The notes under the pieces: model-generated
What the model was told of the DNA's origin: nothing
Database searches by the model: none
The model's input: only the letters and a program-made list of their open reading frames with translations
Shown here: one piece after another, positions 8,234 to 18,401 of the stretch
Layout of the letters: each line of letters starts with the position of its first letter
Position numbering within the stretch: the stretch's first letter is position 1
Source of the DNA: Candidatus Poribacteria bacterium
GTDB taxonomy: Bacteria > Poribacteria > WGA-4E > WGA-3G
Length of the DNA stretch: 64,000 nucleotides
Assembly: GCA_022821965.1 (NCBI GenBank)
Contig: JAJECN010000026.1
Span: 1 to 64,000 of the forward strand
Reading direction: 5' to 3'
Translations under genes and position numbers: made by a program

Positions 8234-9352
8234 TCAAACGGTAATGGAATGCTTCTCCAAAACCTCGTCATTTAGTTCAACGCCCAGTCCGGACTTCGTT
8301 GACGGAATGATGTATCCATCTTCCCACTGTAACGGTTCCTTAAGTATTTCAGCGTGGAAGCCGTCCCACGTATGGATGCCTTCCTGAATCAGGAAATTCG
8401 GACTGCAGACATCCAACTGGATATTCGCAGCACCCCCGATGGGACCGCCGTACAAATGCGGTGCGATTTGGGCGTAGTGTGCCTCACCCATGGATGCAAT
8501 CTTCTTCGCTTCAAGGATACCGCCTGTAATCGTCAAATCCATCTGCAGAATAGATGCTGCCTGTTGCTCCAGCAGATCCGCGAACTCATATTTTGTCAGC
8601 AATCGTTCTCCAGTCGCAATTGGGATGCTTGTGGATTGTGCAACGCGTGCCATCTCTTTGATATTCTCCGGTGGTATCGGTTCCTCAAACCAGAGTGGAT
8701 CGTACTGTTCCACGCGTTTCGCGAAACGGATTGCACTGTTCGTGTTAAATTGTCCGTGTGTCCCGATTAGAATGTCACACCTATCGCCAACGGCATCACG
8801 AATGCCACGAATGACACTCTCAGCATAATCAAGGGTTTCTAACCTATCGGCAGTCCCTGCATCGACTGGGTCAAACTTGACAGCAGTAAAACCTTTTTCG
8901 ACGTAAGAGAGCGCGAGTTCCCCGGTTTGTTCTGGAGAGTCGCCACGCCGCCATTGCAACAGGTAGGAATAAGCGCGCAGTTTCTCGTGGAACATGCCGC
9001 CTAACAGGTTGTAGATCGGTTGGTTCAGTGCCTTTCCGACAATGTCCCAACACGCCATCTCAATCGCGCTCATCGCTGGTGTCGTCAGTGGACCGGAATG
9101 CCGTACACAGGGACCTTCATAAAGCGTTGACCAGATTTTTTCAATCCGAAACGGATCCGCTCCAATCAAGAAACGCTCGCCCCAATCTTTGATGAGTTCA
9201 ACGACGACATGATTAAGTTGCGTATGATAGGTACATTCGCCTACGCCTTCGATGCCGTCATCAGTTATCAGCTTGACGAAAATCCAACGTCTGCCACCCC
9301 AGTGCGGTGGTGGTACATCAACGAGATACGTTTTTACATCAACAATCTTCAT
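8234..9352 (-). CDS. enolase-superfamily enzyme, mandelate racemase/muconate lactonizing type
   Basis: The 372-residue protein has the N-terminal capping domain and C-terminal barrel of the MR/MLE family, which act on sugar acids by proton abstraction next to a carboxylate. Visible motifs are GVGECTYH in the capping domain, the Lys in FTAVKFDP, WFEEPIPPEN and ATGERLL (second and third metal-ligand Glu), and APHLYGGPIGG with a likely catalytic His. The strand that normally carries the first metal ligand reads CDILIGTHGQF, with Gly where mandelate racemase has Asp. The closest guess is an acid-sugar dehydratase; the substrate is not assignable. The start at 9352 follows the conserved leader; an upstream in-frame start at 9394 would bury that leader in coding sequence. 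Confidence 0.85.
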   Translation of the reverse strand: MKIVDVKTYLVDVPPPHWGGRRWIFVKLITDDGIEGVGECTYHTQLNHVVVELIKDWGERFLIGADPFRIEKIWSTLYEGPCVRHSGPLTTPAMSAIEMACWDIVGKALNQPIYNLLGGMFHEKLRAYSYLLQWRRGDSPEQTGELALSYVEKGFTAVKFDPVDAGTADRLETLDYAESVIRGIRDAVGDRCDILIGTHGQFNTNSAIRFAKRVEQYDPLWFEEPIPPENIKEMARVAQSTSIPIATGERLLTKYEFADLLEQQAASILQMDLTITGGILEAKKIASMGEAHYAQIAPHLYGGPIGGAANIQLDVCSPNFLIQEGIHTWDGFHAEILKEPLQWEDGYIIPSTKSGLGVELNDEVLEKHSITV

Positions 9353-9441
9353 GTTTTTAACTTTCCTTGCGGAGTAACGACGTGGGTTTGGCATTGACGT
9401 GCCTTACAAAGATCCGCCCTCCACTACGTTACGGGCTACGG
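9353..9441 (-). promoter_or_regulatory. dispersed structured 5' leader, copy 1
   Basis: On the minus strand a block CCGTAGCCCGTAA...GGGCGGAT (9441-9412) is followed by a small GGCA/TGCC hairpin and then CCGCAAGGAAAGTTAAAAAC directly before the ATG. The first block matches 26 of 30 positions of the block upstream of hflC (49883-49912), and the last 20 nt differ at only two positions. The AAGG is the likely Shine-Dalgarno. The stretch 9442-9571 upstream shows nothing else clear. Confidence 0.65.
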
Positions 9442-9571
9442 TTTTCTAGCGGATAGAAACAAAGAATTGCAATCGGTAATTATCAACAGTCAACTTTTTC
9501 TATTTGCTTGTTAAGTTTCCTCTGACAAAAGTGATTTCCTGATTGTATGCTTCAGTATTTGTCAGAGGACA

Positions 9572-11827
9572 TTATGGATTCCACCAATAGGTTACTTTGC
9601 CAACCACGGTTGTATCCAGCAATCCCGATGTTATACTGTCTGTTCCATACGTCTGGTTAAAAACGAAATAAAAATCACTACCGGGACGGTAGATATAATT
9701 GACTAAGAAATTCGTTGTAACCAAATTCCTGTCACTGTTCCATTGGACATAAAGTTTGGTAAAAAGGTCGGTGGAGAAGGAATAGACGACACGCCCCCCG
9801 AAAACATTTGTATCAAAGGAGACATTTTGGTCAGGTTCTCCGTTTTGTGGCAGTGTGACACGGTTAAACTCGTATCTCGGTTCCAAACTAAAGCGTCCAG
9901 CGAACCGAAGGTCGAGACGGAGGTCAAATCCTCGTCGAGTACCGTTATAAAAATCCCCGACATTGAACCCAAAACGTCCGTTGAAGACCTTGCCTTCAGC
10001 GTTGAGCATGAGGCTATAGTTATTGTAACTGTACTTGCCTCTCGGAATGATAATCCCTTCTCGAATTTCAAAGTCGTCAATGAGGTTCTCAAAATTTCGG
10101 TAGATTCGGAGACCACCCCAGCCGTTTGTTTCCAATTCAAGCCACGTGCTCCAAATAAAAGTTCGCGTTTCTAATTCATTGTCCGAATTGAGAATGATGT
10201 CAATCTCCGGTCCAGCCCATAACCGACGAAATCCATACCAACGAAGATAAGGCGTGGCGCGGACTTCGCTCCGAAACCACCGACTCCCTGTCCGATACAC
10301 ATAGCCGACTTCCGGATTGAAGTCGTCACCGATATCCGTGTAAGAAGCATTTACTCGGGCAACTTCGCTCTGCCAATTTCCACCGAAGTATAACGCATTT
10401 GTGTTTCCCGCAGGTGTTTCGTTGGGTAAGGGACTGTTCCCTGGAGAGGCTTGTCCGTTCTGAATTTCGCGCGGTTCAAAGGTGCGTGCCCAGAGTCCTC
10501 GAAAATTCATCTTGTCGGTGGGGCGATAGATAAAATCAGCACCAGTTGCTCGATTGTGTGCGTCAGGACCTTGTTTATTAATCCCAATCACACCGATGCT
10601 TGAACCTGTAAAAAGATCACGCTTGATACGTAAAACCGAGTAGTTTGTCCTGTCAACATCAACTGCGTCTAAATTTTCTGTAGCGTCGGCTGCATAGTTA
10701 TCCGTGAAAACATTCAGCAACCCTACACCGAAGCCTCCGACTTTACCGGTAATCTTTCCGCCCGTCAAAATCGGGATTGCGTGTCCTTCTTCAATACCGA
10801 TGCGACGACTGTAGAAAAGTAGGAGCGGTGGCGGTGCATTAAAACTCGTACGTGGGATGCCAAAATCGAATAAACCTGCGCCCTCTAAGAAGAATTGACG
10901 TTTTTCCGGGAAAAAGAGGCTGAACCGCGTTAAATTCGCTTGTTCTTGGTCCGCCTCAACCTGTGCGAAGTCTGTGTTGACGGTTAAATCGGCGGTCAGG
11001 TTTGAGGTGACACTCACCTTCATGTCCGCACCCAAATCAAACACACCAACCGTTCCTTCTTCCTCTGTCCGGGCAACACCGGGCAGCAGATACGGCAGGA
11101 ACTCAATATTCCGTCGTTGTGAGATTCCAGATAAGCCAGTGAGTGTGCCTAAGTGCGTCGTCCGATAGCGTGCCAGAAAGGTATAGGCTGCTGGCACGGG
11201 TGACCATGTGCCTTCTTCCTGATTCTTTTGGATAGTGCGTCCGAGATTCAAACCCCATGTTAGTGCTTCTTCACTCTTAAACCTCAATTGGCTGAACGGG
11301 ATCGCAATTTCTGTCGTCCAATTATCGCCGTTAATTTTCGCTCGAGCGTCCCAAACCGCGTTCCAGTTCTCGTTTCGACTGTCGCCACTGTCCATGAGCG
11401 CGACATCTTCCCGAGCACCCAGTGGATTGACTCTGAAGAAGAAGCCGCTGCGCCTATCGTTATAGGTATCCAATAGCACAAAGACGTTGTCTTGGTCCCA
11501 CATCATCGCATCACGGCGCATCTTATTGGCAATAATCTTGGAACGGTCAGGTTCGCTGCAGACAAAACCGAAGTAGATGTGTCTGTCATCGTAAAGGATG
11601 CGAACCTCTGTTGATTCTGTCAGTGGTTCGCCAGCATCAGGTTCAAATTGAATAAATTGACGGATGGGTGTTGCTTTCTGCCAATCGGACTCTGTGAGTT
11701 CACCGTCGATTTCAATGCTCTCATAAGTACGGTATGCTTCCGCTTGAAGTTCATCAGTTTCGGCATGCACGCCAACGCTAATAAAAAAGAGAAGTAGAAT
11801 TGATAGCCATCTACATAGATAATCCAT
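9572..11827 (-). CDS. DUF5916 outer-membrane barrel with CBM9-like domain
   Basis: The protein of about 751 residues begins with a signal peptide (hydrophobic LSILLLFFISVGVHA). A carbohydrate-binding family 9-like domain follows at about residues 30-200, with IDGELTESDWQKA, VRILYDD and YFGFVC segments. The remainder is a DUF5916 region with many alternating beta strands, RFSLFFPEKRQFFLEGAG and YSRRIG being typical, and should form an outer-membrane barrel. It probably binds or passes glycans or peptides, by analogy only. I chose ATG 11827; a TTG at 11836 is possible, and the only purine-rich GGAGG lies farther upstream. A -10-like TATAAT lies at 11879-11884 on the minus strand. Confidence 0.85.
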   Translation of the reverse strand: MDYLCRWLSILLLFFISVGVHAETDELQAEAYRTYESIEIDGELTESDWQKATPIRQFIQFEPDAGEPLTESTEVRILYDDRHIYFGFVCSEPDRSKIIANKMRRDAMMWDQDNVFVLLDTYNDRRSGFFFRVNPLGAREDVALMDSGDSRNENWNAVWDARAKINGDNWTTEIAIPFSQLRFKSEEALTWGLNLGRTIQKNQEEGTWSPVPAAYTFLARYRTTHLGTLTGLSGISQRRNIEFLPYLLPGVARTEEEGTVGVFDLGADMKVSVTSNLTADLTVNTDFAQVEADQEQANLTRFSLFFPEKRQFFLEGAGLFDFGIPRTSFNAPPPLLLFYSRRIGIEEGHAIPILTGGKITGKVGGFGVGLLNVFTDNYAADATENLDAVDVDRTNYSVLRIKRDLFTGSSIGVIGINKQGPDAHNRATGADFIYRPTDKMNFRGLWARTFEPREIQNGQASPGNSPLPNETPAGNTNALYFGGNWQSEVARVNASYTDIGDDFNPEVGYVYRTGSRWFRSEVRATPYLRWYGFRRLWAGPEIDIILNSDNELETRTFIWSTWLELETNGWGGLRIYRNFENLIDDFEIREGIIIPRGKYSYNNYSLMLNAEGKVFNGRFGFNVGDFYNGTRRGFDLRLDLRFAGRFSLEPRYEFNRVTLPQNGEPDQNVSFDTNVFGGRVVYSFSTDLFTKLYVQWNSDRNLVTTNFLVNYIYRPGSDFYFVFNQTYGTDSITSGLLDTTVVGKVTYWWNP

Positions 11828-11884
11828 GGTATACAAAGTAGAAAATACAACCTCCGTGATTATCTCAAACTTCTATCTATTATA

Positions 11885-12185
11885 CCACATTTATCGAAAT
11901 TCTGCACATTCTTATCTATGCGAATTTCAGGGATTGGAAACCACTGATTTCGATCAGGGTAGAAAAATCCGTCCTTTTGGTAAGGAGCAAAACGTTAAAA
12001 AAAGATTTGACTTTGGGCAGAAATTATGGCATGATTAATACATAACACTGACAAGTATAGCAAGCGTAATTGTAAGGTTATTCTTGGCAGTATTGATGTA
12101 ATATACTATGGGAATAGGATGTAAGTCTCCCTTTTATGCCACTTAGCATCTGTTTTAGAGGTAGATGAATGAAATGGTCATTTTT
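11885..12185. other. intergenic stretch between divergent genes
   Basis: This AT-rich spacer holds the upstream regions of the DUF5916 gene and katG. TTGACT and CATGAT with a 17-nt spacing lie near 12009-12037, a weak rightward promoter candidate. A hairpin-like segment around 11936-11985 resembles the GGATTGGAAATCCGTCC repeat at 25543 in degenerate form. No gene is seen. Confidence 0.4.
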
Positions 12186-12242
12186 TGACATTTTACGGTA
12201 AAATCAACCGATTTTTTTAAGGCATTTGTCCGTAAAATGACA
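12186..12242. promoter_or_regulatory. inverted repeat, possible operator of katG
   Basis: TGACATTTTACGG (12186-12198) and CCGTAAAATGACA (12230-12242) form an inverted repeat matching at 12 of 13 positions. The left arm also lies in a smaller palindrome, ATTTTAC-G-GTAAAAT (12190-12204). The arrangement suggests a dimeric repressor or peroxide sensor binding upstream of katG. The regulator is not identified. Confidence 0.45.
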
Positions 12243-12319
12243 ACTTTCAGAGATCTATTTGGATTTTCAAACAAGTGCTTAGGGAGAATATGTCAAAGAA
12301 CAAGCTGGAAAATATGTAG

Positions 12320-14527
<2,208 letters not shown>

Positions 14528-14547
14528 TCTCGGTGAGGTAAAGACAG

Positions 14548-14574
14548 TGGGAGCGTGGAACTTTCACGCTCCCA
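14548..14574 (+). terminator. hairpin after katG
   Basis: TGGGAGCGTG (14548-14557) pairs fully with CACGCTCCCA (14565-14574) around a 7-nt loop. No long T-run follows, only TTGCTT. It starts 20 nt after the katG stop and is the likely terminator. Confidence 0.65.
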
Positions 14575-14908
14575 TTGCTTCCATTCGCTCTACATCTCTA
14601 ATCTACACTTCTTCCAGTACCATTTCTCTCCCGTAAAATAATCTCTGGTTTTGTATTTGTCTTGTAAGGGCGACCTATTTGTTGGGTTTCACCTTCGGTT
14701 CAATCCAACCTACGTGCTTCTTGCCGAGATGAAAATCAGATACTCTCCCCTTCTGGAGAATCTTGTTGATTTTCTTCCAAAAGTGTGGGAAAATACACGG
14801 AAGATTCCAACCTTATCACTTTGCAGATGGGAGACCTATGAAGGGAATTAACTGACAATCCCAAGTCTTTAGACTTGGGGCCAACCCCCGTATCTCGTGC
14901 AATTGTAA
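14575..14908. other. intergenic stretch with an IS605-like hairpin
   Basis: No convincing gene is seen. A perfect 8-bp hairpin CCCAAGTC-TTTA-GACTTGGG lies at 14860-14879. It has the same form as the IS200/IS605 right-end hairpin at 15097-15118. The region is probably debris of one or more such elements, directly upstream of a TnpB remnant. Confidence 0.45.
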
Positions 14909-15034
14909 GGAAAAACATTTTTAACGCTTTCAGATAGACAGTATCAGTGCCAAAGCTGCGGGTTCGCAGAAGACCGCGACGTAAACGCAGCAATCAACTT
15001 AAAATACCTCGCCGTCGGGCAGACGGAGAGTTAA
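14909..15034 (+). pseudogene. TnpB C-terminal remnant, IS200/IS605 family
   Basis: The last 40 or so codons of a TnpB-type RNA-guided nuclease survive. They read TLSDRQYQCQSCGF followed by EDRDVNAAINL and end at a TAA (15032-15034). This includes the second C-x2-C pair of the zinc finger and the D-R-D-x-N-A motif carrying the third RuvC catalytic Asp. A stop lies upstream and everything N-terminal is missing, so no active protein can be made. The right end of the element follows immediately. Confidence 0.8.
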
Positions 15035-15125
15035 AACGCTTGTGGAGTTTGTGTAAGACCTCCACTTGCGGGAGGCACCGAATGAAGAAGCAAGAATCCC
15101 ACGACTTTAGGCGTGGGAGTGTCAA
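15035..15125 (+). mobile_element. IS200/IS605 right end with guide-RNA-type scaffold
   Basis: After the TnpB stop come a GTGGAG/CTCCAC stem (from 15041) and the terminal hairpin TCCCACG-(8 nt)-CGTGGGA (15097-15118), then GTGTCAA. GTGTCAA after such a hairpin is a common right-end sequence of these elements. The boundary with host DNA is near 15125, where codons of the UMF1-type transporter begin. Confidence 0.7.
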
Positions 15126-16434
15126 AAACGATAAGAAAACGATCTTCGGTTGGTGCATGTATGACTGCGCGAATTCCGCCTATATCACCACTGTGATCGC
15201 CGCCATATTGCCGAATTATTTTGCGAAAGCCATTGTAGGCGAAGCAGGTGTGGACATTCTCGGCATGAATGTGAGTGCGACGGCGTTGTGGGGCTATATG
15301 TTGGGAACCGCGGCGTTCTGCGTGTTCCTCTTTGCACCCGTGCTTGGCGCGATTGCCGATTTCTCTGGCGCGAAAAAACGGTTTCTTATGGGCTTCGCGT
15401 ATATGGGCAGTATCTTCGCAACGATGCTCTATTTTTGCGGGTCCGGTGATGTCGGATTGACGATTGGGCTATTTCTCGGTTCTCAAATTTGCTTTGTCGG
15501 CGGTAATGTTTTCTACGATGCGTTCCTACCACAGATTGCCTCCGAAGACAAAATGGATTCCGTTTCTGCCAAAGGATATGCGTTCGGGTATGTCGGCGGC
15601 TCGCTGCAATTTACCATTGCCCTCGCCCTCGTCGCCACGCAAAAGACACCGGAAGGTCAAGCGATGGCGGCACGCATCGGGATGGCGATGACGGGTATCT
15701 GGTGGGCAGGTTGGACCTTGTTGACACTGAAATACCTAAAAGAGGAAAAAACGCCGTATCAACTTCCAGAGGCACACCGCAACAAACCCAAACCTATCGC
15801 CTATCTCATCCTCGGCATCAGTCGGACGCTTTCAACAGCGAAACGGGTCGGACGCTTTAAACACCTCACCCTCTTCCTTATCGCCTACATGATATACAAC
15901 GACGGGATCCACACCGTTACCAGCATGGCGACAATTTACGGCACAGAAGAATTAAATCTTTCGACAACGGCACTCATGGTCACCCTCTTGTTGGTGCAAG
16001 TCGTTGCGATAGCAGGTGCGTTGATCTTCAGTCGGCTCGCAAATCGTATCGGTGCGAAACGCTCCGTGATGTTCGCCTTAGTTCTGTGGAGTGGGGTTGT
16101 TACGTATGGATATTTCATTCACACTGCAACGGAATTTTTTGTTTTGGGAATAGTCGTTGGTGTTGTCCTCGGTGGAACACAAGCGTTGAGCCGTTCCTTC
16201 TATGGCGCGATGATTCCAGAGCAGGCAAGTGCGGAGTTTTACGGATTCTATTCTGTTTTCAGCAAGTTTTCCTCAATTTGGGGCCCCGTAACGTTCGGTG
16301 TTATCGAACAGATCACCGGCAGTGCCCGTCTTGCCATTATTTCATTGATGATTTTCTTTATTGTCGGATTGGTGCTGCTGGGTTTTGTGAATGAGACAAA
16401 AGCGAAAGCAGATAGGGATAAATTCGCATTCTGA
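15082..16434 (+). CDS. UMF1-family major facilitator transporter, start supplied by an IS end
   Basis: The protein of 450 residues is an MFS permease of the UMF1/Atg22-like group with about 12 membrane helices. FGWCMYDCANSAYITTV is the conserved N-terminal signature and sits at about residue 22. The native N-terminus has been replaced: the first 15 or so codons lie in the IS605 right end, including its hairpin. I chose ATG 15082 because GGGAGG ends 7 nt upstream, inside the element, and the frame continues into the transporter. Upstream in-frame codons back to 14947 read through the TnpB remnant in another frame and are not protein-like. The substrate is unknown; the N-terminal change may be harmless because it precedes the first helix. 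Confidence 0.85.
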   Translation: MKKQESHDFRRGSVKNDKKTIFGWCMYDCANSAYITTVIAAILPNYFAKAIVGEAGVDILGMNVSATALWGYMLGTAAFCVFLFAPVLGAIADFSGAKKRFLMGFAYMGSIFATMLYFCGSGDVGLTIGLFLGSQICFVGGNVFYDAFLPQIASEDKMDSVSAKGYAFGYVGGSLQFTIALALVATQKTPEGQAMAARIGMAMTGIWWAGWTLLTLKYLKEEKTPYQLPEAHRNKPKPIAYLILGISRTLSTAKRVGRFKHLTLFLIAYMIYNDGIHTVTSMATIYGTEELNLSTTALMVTLLLVQVVAIAGALIFSRLANRIGAKRSVMFALVLWSGVVTYGYFIHTATEFFVLGIVVGVVLGGTQALSRSFYGAMIPEQASAEFYGFYSVFSKFSSIWGPVTFGVIEQITGSARLAIISLMIFFIVGLVLLGFVNETKAKADRDKFAF

Positions 16435-16813
16435 AATGTTTGGAACCTCGTTAAAAGGTCTTATAGATGCTGAAGGATTTGAGTGTCATAGGTTTTACTA
16501 TATGCACTCGAATTACCTTGATATTTCACAAATATATTTAGAAAATTTAAAGGAAAAATCGGAAAAACAGTAAATTCTGAAAAAATTTGTGAAAAAGTGC
16601 AAATTAGGCCTTAACTTTTGCAGTTTTACCTTTATAATTAAGATAACGACCATTTCATGGATGACGAGTTGATATTTTTCAACTTTCCTGAGAAAAATGG
16701 GAAGACAGATAGCAACTACAATTCGTCCGAGGGGTGGTGTTATAATTTTGGAACCGAATGGGAAGATAATTGGAACCGCAGTATCGGAATAATTTCTCAA
16801 AGGAGACGAAACG
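16435..16813. other. AT-rich intergenic stretch with promoter-like boxes
   Basis: No credible gene is seen. TATAAT occurs near 16633 with TTAACT 16 nt upstream, and again near 16740 without a good -35. Either could serve the lipoprotein gene at 16814. The small frame at 16657-16917 has an unlikely composition and overlaps that gene. Confidence 0.4.
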
Positions 16814-17302
16814 ATGAAACCTATAAAATATCGCCAAGTACTGCTAACGAACCTTTTAGCCATATTTGGATTCTCCATAATATGTGGATGTTCGGCATTG
16901 GGACTAAAAAAAATTGAACGTCCCGAAGTTCCGCCCGATATTCCGTTTGCTATCGTTTGGCTGCGACCTGAGAAAAAAGCTGTGCGTATTGATGAGTTGA
17001 CCGAGCGAGAATTGTTGGGACTCGTTCTGGTTAAGAAATGGAATGAAGGGGACCGTGATTTTGTTGGGGTTAGTATGCAGGATGGCAAAGTCTATTTGCA
17101 CTATCCAGATGTTGTTTATGTCAAATGGGAGGATACCCAACTGCCTGATGGCACCATCACTAAATATGCATCTCTGATTTATGGACCAGGAGGTGGTAGC
17201 ACAATTTCAGACCAAGTTAGGGAGGGAATACTTCCGCCAGGCGTTCAAGTATTAGACCTGGATTCTTCGGGCATAGATCCGTATGTGTACCTATTAGACT
17301 GA
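16814..17302 (+). CDS. hypothetical lipoprotein
   Basis: This 162-residue protein has a lipoprotein signal peptide with the lipobox I-C-G-C at about residues 23-26, so it should be lipid-anchored to a membrane. The mature part is soluble, with ERELLGLVLVKKW and GKVYLHYPDVVYVKWED among its segments, and no family is recognised. AGGAG lies 8 nt before the ATG. Its last codons and stop are part of a 23-bp sequence repeated at 19135-19157. Confidence 0.75.
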   Translation: MKPIKYRQVLLTNLLAIFGFSIICGCSALGLKKIERPEVPPDIPFAIVWLRPEKKAVRIDELTERELLGLVLVKKWNEGDRDFVGVSMQDGKVYLHYPDVVYVKWEDTQLPDGTITKYASLIYGPGGGSTISDQVREGILPPGVQVLDLDSSGIDPYVYLLD

Positions 17303-17305
17303 ACT
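17283..17305 (+). repeat. 23-bp direct repeat, left copy, at a lipoprotein gene 3' end
   Basis: The sequence begins ATGTGTACCT, covers the last codons and stop of the lipoprotein gene, and recurs exactly at 19135-19157. The 1.83 kb between the copies holds three coding frames. The pair looks like a boundary duplication left by insertion or recombination. Confidence 0.8.
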
Positions 17306-17329
17306 GAATTACCGTTGGCGCTTCAAACC

Positions 17330-18220
17330 ATGACACTTATAGGGAAGAAAATACTCATTATTGCTGTAATGTTCGCCGTTCTTGGCATAAGTGTGTTATT
17401 CATCTTCTTACATAATGATGACCTGCAGGAGACGACCATCTATAATCATGAATCTACGACGCTCTCCGTGCCAGAGGGTATGGTGCTAATTCCAGCAGGT
17501 GAATTTGAGATGGGAATTAACTATCCAGATGCATCGCCTAATGACGAACAGCCAGTGTATACTGTTCGTGTTAATGCTTTCTTCGTAGATAAGAATGAAG
17601 TTACCAATGCAGAATACAAGCAATTTCTCATTGAAAATCCGCAGTGGCAAAAACAACATATTGATGAGAGATTACATAAGGGGAATTATCTGGCAACTTG
17701 GAATGGAAACAACTATCCCAACGGCAAAAGCAATCATCCCGTAAATCACGTGAGTTGGTACGCTGCAATGGCTTACGCAAAGTGGGTGGGAAAGCGTCTA
17801 CCAACAGAGGTTGAATGGGAACGTGCTGCACGCGGTGGTTTAGAAGGAAAAAAGTATCCGTGGGGCAATAAAATTACTGCTGAGGATGCTAATTATAATA
17901 ATAATAGTGGTTATTCCACGCCTGTTGGTAAGTACCCTCCGAATACTTATGGCTTGTATGACATGGCGGGTAATGTGTGGGAGTGGTGTTTAGATGAACA
18001 TGAATTCGGCCACTATGATTCTTTTTCCGCTAACACTACTATACGTCTAACGAATTGGCTCATGGATAATTTCACAAATGTTAATAGCAATCGCGTGTTT
18101 CGTGGCGGTTCTTGGGCAAGTAAAGCAGAGTCTGTGCGGTGTGCCTCTCGTCTCGTAATATCTCCATCAGTAGCGTACTTCGGTGTTGGTTTGCGCTGTG
18201 CGATGACAGCCACACCTTGA
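17330..18220 (+). CDS. SUMF1/FGE-like domain protein, membrane-anchored, catalytic Cys absent
   Basis: The 296-residue protein starts with one membrane helix (about residues 5-28) and then has a SUMF1-type fold. Recognisable parts are PEGMVLIPAGEFEMG, NEVTNAEYKQFL, HPVNHVSWYAAMAYAKWVGK, RLPTEVEWERAARGG, YDMAGNVWEW and FRGGSWASK. Real formylglycine-generating enzymes carry two Cys soon after the GGS motif; here those positions read Ser and Val, so oxidation of sulfatase Cys is unlikely. It may bind a ligand or protein instead. The ATG at 17330 is chosen over an upstream TTG at 17315. The gene lies inside the segment bounded by the 23-bp repeats. Confidence 0.85.
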   Translation: MTLIGKKILIIAVMFAVLGISVLFIFLHNDDLQETTIYNHESTTLSVPEGMVLIPAGEFEMGINYPDASPNDEQPVYTVRVNAFFVDKNEVTNAEYKQFLIENPQWQKQHIDERLHKGNYLATWNGNNYPNGKSNHPVNHVSWYAAMAYAKWVGKRLPTEVEWERAARGGLEGKKYPWGNKITAEDANYNNNSGYSTPVGKYPPNTYGLYDMAGNVWEWCLDEHEFGHYDSFSANTTIRLTNWLMDNFTNVNSNRVFRGGSWASKAESVRCASRLVISPSVAYFGVGLRCAMTATP

Positions 18221-18263
18221 GCATGCGCCAAATTTAATCAGAAACCCTTATAGATGGCAACAA

Positions 18264-18401
18264 TTGACCCGTGATGAATACATTGCCGATCTTGAGGCAC
18301 AATACGCACTCTGGCCAGACCCACGAACACTACGTCCCCTTGAAGATGTAGAAAAAAACGGAGACACGTCCTTCATTCGATTCGAGGAGAACCAAGAATG
18401 A
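18264..18401 (+). CDS. short ORF overlapping the next start (ATGA), possible gene remnant
   Basis: A frame with coherent composition (LTRDEYIADLEAQYALWPD and IRFEENQE) ends at a TGA that overlaps the ATG of the next lipoprotein as ATGA. The only start is a TTG at 18264; the frame is open further upstream without ATG. It may be a 45-residue coupled peptide gene or the 3' end of a lost protein. No family is recognised. Confidence 0.4.
   Translation: MTRDEYIADLEAQYALWPDPRTLRPLEDVEKNGDTSFIRFEENQE

Noticed and set aside
16657-16917. 86-codon ORF upstream of and overlapping the lipoprotein gene
   Set aside because: Composition is unlike a protein and it overlaps a better-supported gene with a clear Shine-Dalgarno and lipobox.
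17330-18220. Active FGE that would mature the sulfatase at the left edge
   Set aside because: Both catalytic Cys positions are substituted and the sulfatase itself is truncated, so a functional pair in this window is unlikely.
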